Shown here piece by piece: positions 52,478 to 61,274 of a DNA stretch of 64,000 bases; the first letter of the stretch is position 1, and each line of letters opens with the position of its first letter. The DNA lies in the NCBI GenBank assembly GCA_947502975.1, contig CANNBV010000001.1:806001-870000 (forward strand), read 5' to 3'. Origin of the DNA: an uncultured Flavobacteriaceae bacterium (lineage in GTDB: Bacteria; Bacteroidota; Bacteroidia; Flavobacteriales; Flavobacteriaceae). The notes beneath the pieces were generated by a model. It was not told where the DNA came from. It searched no databases and saw nothing but the letters and a program-made list of their open reading frames with translations. Position numbers and translations under genes: made by a program.

Positions 52478-53892
52478 TGTCAGAATCTTTAACACATATT
52501 TTACAATATCTTCCTGTAGAAGATCAACATGATTTTCGTTCAGAAAACAGGATGTTATTTTCAGAATTGAATAAAACATGTATCGTAGTTGATGATGACC
52601 CCACTGGAAATCAAACGGTTTATGGTATTCCTTTGATTACAAGTTGGGATATGCAGGTATTTGTTAAAGAATTTTTAGAAGGCACACCAATATTTTATGT
52701 TTTAACAAATTCTAGAAGTTTAACACCAGAAGCTACATCAAAAATTTATAAAGAGATAGCAGAAAATATTTTAAAAGCTGCTGAGGTTACAAAGCGTGAT
52801 TTTACGATCATTAGTAGAAGCGATTCAACGTTAAGAGGTCATTTTCCTTTAGAGCCGGAAACATTAAAAATAGGATTAAAGTTAGACGATGCAATTACTG
52901 TTTTTCTCCCAGTAATGTTTGAAGGTAATAGAGTGACGGTTAATAACATTCACTATATTAAAGATGAAGATGAGTTAACTCCTGTAAATAAAACCCCTTT
53001 TGCAGAAGATCATTCATTCAAGTACTCAAATGCAGATTTAAAGCAATATATAGAAGAAAAAACAAAAGGTGAAGTAAATGCTTCAGAGGTATTTTCATTT
53101 TCTTTAGAACGTATTAGGGATTTGGAGATAGATGTGCTTATGGCTAATATTTTAGAAATACCACCTCAGTCATATTGTATCTTTAATAGTTTAGATTATG
53201 CGGATTTAGATAAAGTTTCGCAAGCTTTACTATTAGCTGAAAAAATGGGTAAAAAAATTGTGTATAGAACATCAAGTTCTTTTGTGCCATCATATATAGG
53301 ATTGGCACCCAAAGGCTTATTAACTTCAAAGAATATTTTTAGTGATAATACCACTAATGGAGGTTTAACTATAGTTGGTTCATATGTGAAAAAATCTTCG
53401 GAGCAATTACATAATGCGCTGTCTCTTTTTTCAAATGATGCTATGGTTGAGGTGGATGTCACTCAAGTAATTTCTGATACTTCAGAAGTGTATCTATCAG
53501 GTTTAATTTCAAAAATTGATAATACCATTTCCAAAGGAACTGATGTTATTGTATTTACAAGTCGCAAACTTGTTACTGGTGGTGATGCTAATACTACTAT
53601 CAAGATTGCGAGTAGAATCTCAGGTGCTTTAGTAGATTTAGTAAAAGGTATTAAAGCAAGACCAAAATATATAATTGCAAAGGGCGGTATCACATCTCAT
53701 GATTTGGCAATTAAAGGTCTAGGTATGAAACGATCAAAAGTTTTAGGACAAATATTACCAGGAATTCCACTTTGGAAAATGGGGCGCGATACTAGATTCC
53801 CAAGACTACCATATATTGTATTCCCTGGAAATGTTGGCGATGAAAATGCGCTTAAAACCATAATCACTAAACTAAAAAACCATGATAAATAA
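52477..53892 (+). CDS. Four-carbon acid sugar kinase family protein (DUF1537/OtnK-like)
   Basis: 471 residues. The N-terminal domain opens with V-V-D-D-D-P-T-G-N-Q-T-V and has I-S-R-S-D-S-T-L-R-G-H. The C-terminal nucleotide-binding domain has I-V-G-S-Y-V-K-K, I-A-K-G-G-I-T-S-H-D and a closing F-P-G-N-V-G-D. These are the family signatures of the OtnK/DtnK kinases that phosphorylate threonate, erythronate or their dehydro forms. The second domain is slightly shortened. The stop overlaps the MFS start by 11 bp. Confidence 0.88.
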   Translation: MSESLTHILQYLPVEDQHDFRSENRMLFSELNKTCIVVDDDPTGNQTVYGIPLITSWDMQVFVKEFLEGTPIFYVLTNSRSLTPEATSKIYKEIAENILKAAEVTKRDFTIISRSDSTLRGHFPLEPETLKIGLKLDDAITVFLPVMFEGNRVTVNNIHYIKDEDELTPVNKTPFAEDHSFKYSNADLKQYIEEKTKGEVNASEVFSFSLERIRDLEIDVLMANILEIPPQSYCIFNSLDYADLDKVSQALLLAEKMGKKIVYRTSSSFVPSYIGLAPKGLLTSKNIFSDNTTNGGLTIVGSYVKKSSEQLHNALSLFSNDAMVEVDVTQVISDTSEVYLSGLISKIDNTISKGTDVIVFTSRKLVTGGDANTTIKIASRISGALVDLVKGIKARPKYIIAKGGITSHDLAIKGLGMKRSKVLGQILPGIPLWKMGRDTRFPRLPYIVFPGNVGDENALKTIITKLKNHDK

Positions 53893-55138
53893 CTCTAAAC
53901 GTTATCGATTTTTTCTCGGCTCTTTTTTAATCACTTTACTACTATATGTGGATAGGGTTTGTATTTCTTCTGCCAAAGATTCCATTACAAATGATTTGAG
54001 CTTAACTGATATTCAAATGGGGTGGGTATTGAGTGCCTTTGCTTTAGGTTATGCTTTGTTTCAAGTTCCTGGAGGAGCATTGGGAGATAAATATGGGGTT
54101 AGGAAAGTCATGACTGGTATAATGGTATTATGGTCGATTTTTACATCCTTAACAGGCGTAGCATGGAACTATATTTCAATGCTGTTTTTTAGATTTATTT
54201 TTGGAGCAGGAGAAGCGGGAGCATTCCCTAACATATCTAGAGCCGCTTTTTCATGGGTGCCAACTAAAGAACGTGGTGCATTTCAGGGGATTAACTTCTC
54301 TGGTTCAAGATTAGGTGCAGCATTTGCATTACCTCTGGTAGCATATTTAATTGATGCTTGGGGCTGGCGTAATATCTTTTACTTTTTTGGAGCTGTAGGT
54401 ATATTATTTGCTATTGCGTTTTATGTGTTTTTTAGAAATAAACCAGAAGACCATTCTGGATTGTCAGATATTGAAAAAGACTATATTGTAAAAAACAGAC
54501 AGCAAGAAGTAGAGAAAAAAGGTGGTAACCTCCCTCTAGGAAAAATATTAGGCTCTAACAATGTTATTCTTGCCATGATACAATATATAGGAAGCAACTT
54601 TATTTTCTTTTTTATGTTAACATGGTTATTTCCTTACATAAAAGCAAAATATGAATTAAGTTTAGTTGCAACAGGTTTTTATGCCATGTTGCCATTACTA
54701 GCAGGTGCAGTTGGTAACTGGGTCTCTGGTTTTATGGTAGATGCAATTTATAAGCAAGGAAAATGGAAGCTATCAAGACAACTGCCAGCTACTATTGGTT
54801 TTGTTTTGGTAGTTATTGGAATTTTGTCTAGTCTATATATGGATACAGCTTTAGGAGCAGTATTATGTTTGTCTGTTGCCATATTTGGTGCAGATATGAC
54901 ACTAAGTCCATCGTGGTCTTTCTGCATGGACATAGGAGAAGAAAACTCAGGAAAGGTCTCAGGAATGATGAATATGGCTGGTAATGTTGGATCTTTTTCA
55001 ACCGCTCTTGCCTTTCCTTACTTGCGAGAATGGACAGGCTCCGATGAACCATTTTTCTATGTTGCTGCCGCCTTAGGTTTTGTAGCTATATTTTGTTGGT
55101 ATTTTATGAATCCGAATAAAAAATTAAGTGATGCATAA
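53882..55138 (+). CDS. MFS transporter, ACS family (hexuronate/acid-sugar type)
   Basis: 418 residues with 12 predicted membrane helices. The ACS words D-R-V-C-I-S-S-A and G-W-V-L-S-A-F-A-L-G-Y-A-L-F-Q-V-P-G-G are present, with the loop motif G-D-K-Y-G-V-R-K-V and G-A-G-E-A-G-A-F-P-N. These are as in glucarate/galactonate/hexuronate:H+ symporters (ExuT-GudP group). It probably imports the uronate or acid sugar for this operon. Start overlaps the kinase gene; stop overlaps the oxidoreductase gene. Confidence 0.88.
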   Translation: MINNSKRYRFFLGSFLITLLLYVDRVCISSAKDSITNDLSLTDIQMGWVLSAFALGYALFQVPGGALGDKYGVRKVMTGIMVLWSIFTSLTGVAWNYISMLFFRFIFGAGEAGAFPNISRAAFSWVPTKERGAFQGINFSGSRLGAAFALPLVAYLIDAWGWRNIFYFFGAVGILFAIAFYVFFRNKPEDHSGLSDIEKDYIVKNRQQEVEKKGGNLPLGKILGSNNVILAMIQYIGSNFIFFFMLTWLFPYIKAKYELSLVATGFYAMLPLLAGAVGNWVSGFMVDAIYKQGKWKLSRQLPATIGFVLVVIGILSSLYMDTALGAVLCLSVAIFGADMTLSPSWSFCMDIGEENSGKVSGMMNMAGNVGSFSTALAFPYLREWTGSDEPFFYVAAALGFVAIFCWYFMNPNKKLSDA

Positions 55139-56156
55139 GTTGAAAGGAGTTGCTATTGGAGCAGGATATTTTAGTCAATTTCAATATGAAGCATGGACTC
55201 GAATTCCTGAAGTAGAAATTACAGCATTATGTAACTCTAACCAAGATAGAGCTAAAGGCATTATGGATGCTTATGGTGTAAAAACCCATTACACCGATTA
55301 CAAAGAAATGATTCTAAAGGAAAAGCCCGATTTTGTGGATATCATTACACCACCTGAAACTCATTTCGAAATGTGTAAGTTTGCTGCAGACAATGGAGTA
55401 CATATCATTTGTCAAAAACCATTAGCACCAACTTTTGAAGAATCAAAACGCATTGTAGATTATGTTTCAAAGAAAAATATTCGATTTGTGGTTCATGAAA
55501 ATTTTAGATATCAACCTTGGCATAGAGAAATAAAAAAGTTGATAGATAATGATGAGATAGGCCATTTATTCAATTTAAATTTTAGATCTAGAATGGGAGA
55601 TGGTTGGGGAGAAGATGCCTACCTCTCCAGACAGCCCTATTTTAGGGATTATAAAAAACTGCTGATATACGAAACAGGTGTGCATTATATAGATACGTTT
55701 AGATATCATGCAGGAGAAGTAAAAAATGTATTTGCTATTTTAAAACGTTTAAATCCAATAATTAAAGGTGAAGATTCTGGTTTAATGCTTTTAAATTTTG
55801 AATCAAATGCCACAGCACTTTGGGATGCTAATAGATACAATGAAAGTAATATCGAAAACTTCAGATATACGTTTGGGGAGTATTTGGTTGAAGGTTCTAA
55901 AGGATCAATTAGATTATACAATAATGGAAAAATAACAATCCAACATTTAGGAAAACCAGAAAAGGAACACCAATATATTCATAATAATGTAGGGTTTGCG
56001 GGAGATTGTTGCTATATTTTTCAGCGTGATTTTATAGATAATTTAATAGCAAATAAACCATTTGAAACAGATGGTGTAAATTATTTGAAAACGCTACAGA
56101 TACAAGAAGCGGTTTATAAATCATCAGAAATTAATCTGCCTGTTAATATTATTTAG
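55128..56156 (+). CDS. Gfo/Idh/MocA-family oxidoreductase
   Basis: 342 residues. The Rossmann start A-I-G-A-G-Y-F is followed by the family motif I-C-Q-K-P-L-A-P (E-K-P in many members, here Q-K-P) and R-Y-Q-P-W-H, with the catalytic-region E-T-G-V-H-Y-I-D. An NAD(P)-dependent sugar or inositol dehydrogenase is expected. With no KduD in the window it might reduce or oxidise a keto-uronate here, which is speculation. Last gene of the operon; overlaps the transporter by 11 bp. Confidence 0.85.
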   Translation: MMHKLKGVAIGAGYFSQFQYEAWTRIPEVEITALCNSNQDRAKGIMDAYGVKTHYTDYKEMILKEKPDFVDIITPPETHFEMCKFAADNGVHIICQKPLAPTFEESKRIVDYVSKKNIRFVVHENFRYQPWHREIKKLIDNDEIGHLFNLNFRSRMGDGWGEDAYLSRQPYFRDYKKLLIYETGVHYIDTFRYHAGEVKNVFAILKRLNPIIKGEDSGLMLLNFESNATALWDANRYNESNIENFRYTFGEYLVEGSKGSIRLYNNGKITIQHLGKPEKEHQYIHNNVGFAGDCCYIFQRDFIDNLIANKPFETDGVNYLKTLQIQEAVYKSSEINLPVNII

Positions 56157-56191
56157 ACTTCAATTGAAGAAAACTTCGGTTTTTAGCTGGG

Positions 56192-56199
56192 TATTTTTG
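56192..56199 (+). promoter_or_regulatory. Candidate -7 box of the second LacI gene
   Basis: TATTTTTG matches TAnnTTTG, 36 bp before the ATG at 56235. A weak terminator-like hairpin (AATTGAAG-AAAA-CTTCGGTT, 56162-56181) lies just upstream and may end the preceding operon. Confidence 0.4.
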
Positions 56200-56234
56200 T
56201 AAATTGCATATCAGATGTAATCAATAAAAACCTT

Positions 56235-57248
56235 ATGGTAACCCTAAAACAACTTGCAAAAGAGTTAGAAGTTTCTATTTCTACTGTTTCAAAAGCACTT
56301 AACAATAGCGAAGAGATAGGAGAAGAAACTAGAAAACGCGTTAAAGAACTTGCAGAGCTGTATAACTACAAACCTAACAAGGTTGCTTTAAGTTTAAAAC
56401 AAAACAAAACAAAAACTATTGGGGTCATTATACCAGACATCCTTAATTATTTTTTGTCCAAAGTGCTTTTTGGTATTGAGAGAGAAGCAAATAAGCATGG
56501 CTACAATATTATCACTTGTATTTCTAATGAATCTCTAGAAAAAGAAAAGCAAAGTCTAGAACTTTTGGCTAATGGAAGTGTTGACGGGTTTATTTTGAGT
56601 ATTGCTGAGGAAACCCAAACTAAAAACGAAATCAATCATTTTAAAGATACTATAAGTCAAGGATTACCTATTGTGATGTTTGATAGAGTGGCGCACGATG
56701 TAAGGTGCGATAAAGTAATAGTTGATGATTTTGAGTCGACATATAGTGCTACTAAGAGTTTAATTGCTGAAGGTAGAAATAACATTGTTTTTATAAGTAA
56801 AATAGATAGTATTAGTGTGGGTAAACTTCGAGAACGTGGGTATAATAAAGCGATTTTAGAAGAAGGACAAACCCCCAATGTACTAATCATTAAAAAGAAT
56901 GATGATACTCAACAGAAGATAAAACAACTGTATAAGAAGTATGATAAGATAGATGGCGTAATTGCTGCAGATAGCGCTTCAGGAGTCATAGCAATTAATA
57001 TGGCAAGAAATTTTAAGAAAAAGGTGCCTAAAGATATTTCTGTAATCGGCTTTTCTAGTAAATCGGTATCCAATCATTCTGTGCCCAAGTTGACTATTAT
57101 CCGACAACATGCAAAAAAGATAGGCGCAAAAGCAGCTGAATTACTTATAGATAGACTGCAAAATACTTCAGAAACTATCACAACAGAGTACACCACAAAA
57201 ATTGTGAAGACTACCTTAGTAAAGAGTAAATCTACCTTATTACAGTAA
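56235..57248 (+). CDS. LacI-family transcriptional regulator (second)
   Basis: 337 residues. HTH V-T-L-K-Q-L-A-K-E-L-E-V-S-I-S-T-V-S-K-A, then hinge A-L-S-L-K-Q-N-K-T-K and effector domain (I-G-V-I-I-P-D-I, V-D-G-F-I-L-S, M-F-D-R-V, D-G-V-I-A-A-D-S-A-S-G). It is distinct from the LacI at 44734 (S-K-A-L rather than S-R-A-L in the HTH). It stands alone after the acid-sugar operon with its own promoter. Its targets are unknown but probably nearby. Confidence 0.88.
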   Translation: MVTLKQLAKELEVSISTVSKALNNSEEIGEETRKRVKELAELYNYKPNKVALSLKQNKTKTIGVIIPDILNYFLSKVLFGIEREANKHGYNIITCISNESLEKEKQSLELLANGSVDGFILSIAEETQTKNEINHFKDTISQGLPIVMFDRVAHDVRCDKVIVDDFESTYSATKSLIAEGRNNIVFISKIDSISVGKLRERGYNKAILEEGQTPNVLIIKKNDDTQQKIKQLYKKYDKIDGVIAADSASGVIAINMARNFKKKVPKDISVIGFSSKSVSNHSVPKLTIIRQHAKKIGAKAAELLIDRLQNTSETITTEYTTKIVKTTLVKSKSTLLQ

Positions 57249-57603
57249 ATAAATGCAATTAAGAAATGATAGTGAGACTTGTGTAAAATGGTAGATTTAA
57301 AACACAAAACATGTATTTCGTCGATTAAAATGACATTTCATCGATTATTTTGTATTTCAAATATGTTTGACTGTAATTTAGCCAAGCTTTAGAGCACATA
57401 ATCCCTCCGCTCATTATTAAAGCTTAATTAATCCTTTTTTTGACCCTAGGTCTCAAATTCCCTCAAAATAGAAAAACCTTCGTTTGTTTTCAAACATTCG
57501 ATTTTAATTAATTATTCCATTTAACCCTCAGTCACGATCAAATTTGTATTTGGTTTTGGCGAAGCATTTAAAGAAGAATAGTTAACCTTAAAATTGAATA
57601 TAT
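57249..57603 (+). promoter_or_regulatory. Long intergenic region with direct repeats upstream of the small lipoprotein
   Basis: 355 bp. The direct repeats ATTTCGTCGATTA (57315-57327) and ATTTCATCGATTA (57335-57347) are spaced exactly 20 bp, about two helical turns, and look like binding sites of a response regulator. An inverted pair AAGCTTTA/TAAAGCTT lies at 57384-57391 and 57418-57425. The rest is AT-rich with no ORF that I can support. Confidence 0.5.
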
Positions 57604-57747
57604 ATGAAAGCCCTAAAAATTACATTAATTTTAGCAGTATTATTTGCATCATTAACCTCTTGTGTAAAACAAGATTTAAATGAAGATGATTTATTAGAAA
57701 ACACAGAAAACTATATGCCTCCAACAGGCGGTAAATCTCAAGATTAA
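57604..57747 (+). CDS. Small lipoprotein (47 aa)
   Basis: M-K-A-L-K-I-T-L-I-L-A-V-L-F-A-S-L-T-S-C gives a textbook signal peptide and lipobox. The mature part is only about 28 residues, acidic, ending P-P-T-G-G-K-S-Q-D. It is followed by a strong terminator and preceded by direct repeats likely bound by a regulator. It lies just before a TPR histidine kinase and its response regulator, so it is a plausible output or ligand of that system. No known family is recognised. Confidence 0.75.
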   Translation: MKALKITLILAVLFASLTSCVKQDLNEDDLLENTENYMPPTGGKSQD

Positions 57748-57778
57748 GTGATCTAAAATTTCTTTTGAAATAAAATTT

Positions 57779-57809
57779 AGCTTCTTAGATACCTAAGAAG
57801 CTTTTTTTT
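57779..57809 (+). terminator. Strong intrinsic terminator after the small lipoprotein
   Basis: Perfect 10-bp stem AGCTTCTTAG-ATAC-CTAAGAAGCT (57779-57802) ending in eight T. It isolates the lipoprotein transcript from the kinase gene. Confidence 0.9.
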
Positions 57810-57854
57810 GTATGTATAATATAATACATTTGAAGAAATAGGTTAAGTTTTACA

Positions 57855-59693
57855 TTGAGAACAAAGATTTTTTTTATAGTAGTATTTTGGAGCTTTATGG
57901 TTTTTGGACAATCCCAAAAAGACTTACTTACTATAGATTCTTTACACCTCAATATCTCTAGTTTAAAAGCCAGTGACTCAGCACAAGTAGCTATTAACAA
58001 ATATCAGATAGCTGAAATATATCGTTATGCATCAAAAAGTGATAGTGCATATCGTTATTATCAAAGTGCTGAAAAAATTTTTAGAGATATAGAAAATAAA
58101 TATTTTATAGCTAGAACTCTTTTTGGAATTGCTGTTATTCAAACTAATGAAAAAGATTATACTGGAAGCGAAGTCACATCTATTGAAGCTATTTCTCTTT
58201 TGGAGAGTTTGGAAGAAACAAACGGTGTTAATAAATATAAAGCATACATTTTTAATAATTTAGGAATTATATTTGATGAATTGGGGCAATACGAGGAAGC
58301 AGTGGATTATTATAATAAATCCCTAGAGTTAAAAGGAAGACTTAAAGGGGATTTTAGCAGAAGTATATATAACACTCAAAATAACTTAGCAGATAGTTAT
58401 AGCCGTAACGGCAACTATAATTTAGCAATAGAGAAGTATCTTGAGATTTTGTCTAACGATGACCTTTTTGTTAAATATCCTATGTTTTACGCCTTAGTGA
58501 TTAATAACTATGCGCATACCTTGTATTTATCTAATAAAAATGAAGAACTACCAAATCTTTTTTTTCGTGCTTTAAGAATCAGTGATAGTATAGAGCAAGG
58601 TAGCTATAATTCAATTATTATACATCAGCATCTTGCAGAATATTATAATCATAATAACCAAAAAGATTCAGCAATATATTTTGCCTACAGAGCAAAAAAT
58701 ATTTCTGAAAATTATGCTAATGATGACTTATTAAAATCTCTAATGATACTTTCTAAAGTAGAAGAAGGAGAAAAAGCAGCAGAACATCTAAAAGCCTATG
58801 TGAGATTAAGTGATAGTCTTCAAAAAGCGGAACGAAAAATTAGAAATAAGTTTGCGCGTATTCGCTTTGAAACCCAACAAATAGAACAGGATAATATTCG
58901 CATTGCCAGAGAACGCATGTGGCTTATTGTGATATCTATAATTTTACTTATTGCAGGGGCGCTCATTTATATTATAATTTCTCAGCGCGCCAAAAATAAA
59001 GAGCTCCGATTTGCAAAGCAACAACAAGAAGCCAATGAAGAAATATATAACCTTATGCTGGGAGAACACGAAAAAGTTGAGGAGGCCAGAGCTACAGAAA
59101 AGCAGCGTATTTCTCAAGAACTCCACGATGGTGTGCTAGGTAGATTATTTGGAACACGACTAAGTTTAGATAGTTTAAATATGAATAACAGCGAAGAGGC
59201 TATAAAAACACGAGGGCAATATATCGTTGAACTTAAAACTATTGAAGACGATATTAGAAAAGTATCTCATGAACTAAATACTGATTTTGTTTCGGGCGCT
59301 GGGTTTGTTGATATTATAAAATCTATGGTAGAAACACAGACTGCTGTATACAAATTAGATTATGATTTACACCATGATGATGATGTCAATTGGGATGGTG
59401 TTGGGAATAAATCTAAAATACACATTTACAGAATATTACAAGAATCACTTCATAATATCCATAAACACGCTAATGCTACTTACATTATTATTAGCATAAA
59501 ACTTGAAAATAACGTAATTTGCTTAACAGTGGAAGACAATGGTTCTGGTTTTGATGTGAATAAATCAAAATCCGGAATTGGTGTCAAAAATATGAATGCC
59601 AGAATTAAAGAAGTAGATGGTACAATTAATATTAAATCGGAGATAAATAAAGGAACGATAGTAAGCATAGAGGTGCCAACCCAATACCTGTAA
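57855..59693 (+). CDS. TPR-containing sensor histidine kinase (NarL/HisKA_3 type)
   Basis: 612 residues from a TTG start, which gives a complete signal peptide (M-R-T-K-I-F-F-I-V-V-F-W-S-F-M-V-F-G). The periplasmic TPR array spans about 50-310, followed by one membrane helix (L-I-V-I-S-I-I-L-L-I-A-G-A-L-I-Y-I). The phosphoacceptor motif is R-I-S-Q-E-L-H-D-G-V-L-G-R, and the HATPase has L-Q-E-S-L-H-N-I-H-K-H-A and V-E-D-N-G-S-G-F. It is paired with the LuxR-type regulator 3 bp downstream. The input signal is unknown. Confidence 0.88.
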   Translation: MRTKIFFIVVFWSFMVFGQSQKDLLTIDSLHLNISSLKASDSAQVAINKYQIAEIYRYASKSDSAYRYYQSAEKIFRDIENKYFIARTLFGIAVIQTNEKDYTGSEVTSIEAISLLESLEETNGVNKYKAYIFNNLGIIFDELGQYEEAVDYYNKSLELKGRLKGDFSRSIYNTQNNLADSYSRNGNYNLAIEKYLEILSNDDLFVKYPMFYALVINNYAHTLYLSNKNEELPNLFFRALRISDSIEQGSYNSIIIHQHLAEYYNHNNQKDSAIYFAYRAKNISENYANDDLLKSLMILSKVEEGEKAAEHLKAYVRLSDSLQKAERKIRNKFARIRFETQQIEQDNIRIARERMWLIVISIILLIAGALIYIIISQRAKNKELRFAKQQQEANEEIYNLMLGEHEKVEEARATEKQRISQELHDGVLGRLFGTRLSLDSLNMNNSEEAIKTRGQYIVELKTIEDDIRKVSHELNTDFVSGAGFVDIIKSMVETQTAVYKLDYDLHHDDDVNWDGVGNKSKIHIYRILQESLHNIHKHANATYIIISIKLENNVICLTVEDNGSGFDVNKSKSGIGVKNMNARIKEVDGTINIKSEINKGTIVSIEVPTQYL

Positions 59694-59696
59694 CTT

Positions 59697-60377
59697 ATGA
59701 CGCAACCAGAAAAGATTAAAATACTGATGATTGATGATCATCCAATGATTATTGAAGGGTACCAAAATACACTTCAATTCACAAAAAAGGAGCATCAAGA
59801 ATTAAGTATAGATATTGCCAATAATTGTGATGAGGCGCTAGATTTTATGAATAAATCCATAGAAAATGAAGTGCCTTACGATTTATTATTTGTTGATATA
59901 AGTTTGCCTCCCTCTAAGGACGGTCGTATGAGCTCAGGTGAAGATTTAGCAGAATATGCACGAAAAACACTACCCAACGCAAAAATTATTATTCTTACTA
60001 TGTTTAATGAGTCCTTCAGAATTCATAATATCATAAAAAACATAGATCCTGAGGGTTTTTTAATTAAAAGTGACCTAACATCAAGTGAATTGGCAAGTGC
60101 TTTTCAGGCCGTATTACATAACCCTCCTTTTTATAGTGGTACTGTTAATAGTTTTTTAAGAAAGTCCATAACAAGCGATATTGTTATAGATGATAAAAAT
60201 AGAAAAATATTATATTTGCTTTCACAAGGTATTAAAACCAAGAATTTGGCATCTCATTTAGATATTTCGTTGAGTGCTGTTGAAAAAAGAAAAAAGCAGT
60301 TAAAAGAGCTTTTTGAGATTGAAGATGGACAAGACGAATCTTTATTAACTGCAGCCAGAGAAAAAGGTTTTATCTAA
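59697..60377 (+). CDS. LuxR/NarL-type response regulator
   Basis: 226 residues. The receiver has L-M-I-D-D-H-P-M-I, phosphoacceptor Asp in L-L-F-V-D-I-S-L-P, T in I-I-L-T-M-F and Lys in F-L-I-K-S-D. The C-terminal HTH is L-S-Q-G-I-K-T-K-N-L-A-S-H-L-D-I-S-L-S-A-V-E-K-R, a somewhat diverged LuxR helix. It is cognate to the preceding kinase. The direct repeats at 57315-57347 are candidate targets. Confidence 0.88.
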   Translation: MTQPEKIKILMIDDHPMIIEGYQNTLQFTKKEHQELSIDIANNCDEALDFMNKSIENEVPYDLLFVDISLPPSKDGRMSSGEDLAEYARKTLPNAKIIILTMFNESFRIHNIIKNIDPEGFLIKSDLTSSELASAFQAVLHNPPFYSGTVNSFLRKSITSDIVIDDKNRKILYLLSQGIKTKNLASHLDISLSAVEKRKKQLKELFEIEDGQDESLLTAAREKGFI

Positions 60378-60472
60378 AAAACACCTTCATTTAAGAATTT
60401 TCATAACTATTTTTTAAAAATTCCTATTTTTTTTTATTTCAAATAGTGTGCTAATAGTGAGTTCTCTAAATT

Positions 60473-60496
60473 AACCGTACAAGTGTTACGGTTTTT
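60473..60496 (+). terminator. Intrinsic terminator of the kinase/regulator operon
   Basis: Perfect 7-bp stem AACCGTA-N7-TACGGTT followed by a T run (stem 60473-60479 and 60487-60493). Confidence 0.75.
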
Positions 60497-60523
60497 CCAC
60501 AGCTAGAAGATAAAACTTATACC

Positions 60524-60634
60524 TAAATTTGTAGTATCAACATATCAGATTAATTAATCCCTCGATTTTTTTGTTGATAATAGCAATTTACAAGGCCCTA
60601 TGGAGGTGAGAGACCCATAGGGCTTCTTCTTTTT
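60524..60634 (+). ncRNA. Candidate small RNA with own promoter and terminator
   Basis: TAAATTTG (60524-60531) is an exact -7 box. About 65 bp later, GCCCTATGG (60595-60603) pairs with CCATAGGGC (60615-60623) and is followed by TTCTTCTTTTT, a good terminator. The unit between has no credible ORF and would yield a transcript of roughly 95 nt. No -33 TTG is visible, so promoter strength is uncertain. The terminator overlaps the end of the convergent DUF456 gene. Confidence 0.35.
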
Positions 60635-61136
60635 AAATATTGAATAGTGGCTGACTATATTCATAAAGTTTTCCAATGTAGAGCCCTAGAAAAATTAATG
60701 CCACAATAAACTTTAAAAATGTAGAGGTTATAAACCCTATAAACGAGCCAAAAGCAGCTTTTACAGCAGTTTTTGAATCATTTTTATTTATTAATTCACC
60801 AATTAAGGCACCCACAAAAGGGCCGATAATAATACCTCCTGGAATTGGTGATAGCAAACCAACAATTAAACCAATAGTAGTACCTACCATCCCATACTTA
60901 GAACCGCCAAATCGTTTTGTTCCTATGGCAGGGATGACGTAATCTAAAACCCAAATAATAGCTGCTATGATAAACGTGATTATCAAAAAGGTTACATTCA
61001 TTGGAATAGCATCCGTAAAATGTATAATAAGCAGACCAATCCAACTTGTAATTGGTCCAGGTAATACAGGTAAAAAGCTACCAAGTATACCAAGCAGCAT
61101 AAATAGTGCTGCAATAATGATTAGAATAATATCCAT
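60633..61136 (-). CDS. DUF456 membrane protein
   Basis: 167 residues with about four membrane segments. The DUF456 pattern is present: G-I-L-G-S-F-L-P-V-L-P-G-P-I near the N-terminus, and the glycine-rich G-L-L-S-P-I-P-G-G-I-I-I-G-P-F-V-G-A-L-I-G-E mid-protein. It is a glycine-zipper-like small membrane protein of unknown function. It diverges from the blaI operon. Confidence 0.85.
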   Translation of the reverse strand: MDIILIIIAALFMLLGILGSFLPVLPGPITSWIGLLIIHFTDAIPMNVTFLIITFIIAAIIWVLDYVIPAIGTKRFGGSKYGMVGTTIGLIVGLLSPIPGGIIIGPFVGALIGELINKNDSKTAVKAAFGSFIGFITSTFLKFIVALIFLGLYIGKLYEYSQPLFNI

Positions 61137-61192
61137 AAACTGTATTTGTTTCTAATATTTAGACGCATTAACAATAGTAATGTTACATTTTA

Positions 61193-61252
61193 AACTAAAA
61201 AATTAGTTTAAACTAATTTTTTAGTTATATTTGTTGAACTAAACTTTTAGTT
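61193..61252 (+). promoter_or_regulatory. BlaI-type operators and promoter
   Basis: A perfect 34-bp palindrome spans 61193-61226 (arms AACTAAAAAATTAG/CTAATTTTTTAGTT around TTTAAA). It abuts an exact -7 box TATATTTG (61226-61233). A second dyad AACTAAA-N2-TTTAGTT follows at 61237-61252. The half-sites resemble the BlaI/MecI operator type, so the operon is probably autorepressed. Confidence 0.7.
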
Positions 61253-61274
61253 GAATACAAATAATATTAAAAAA

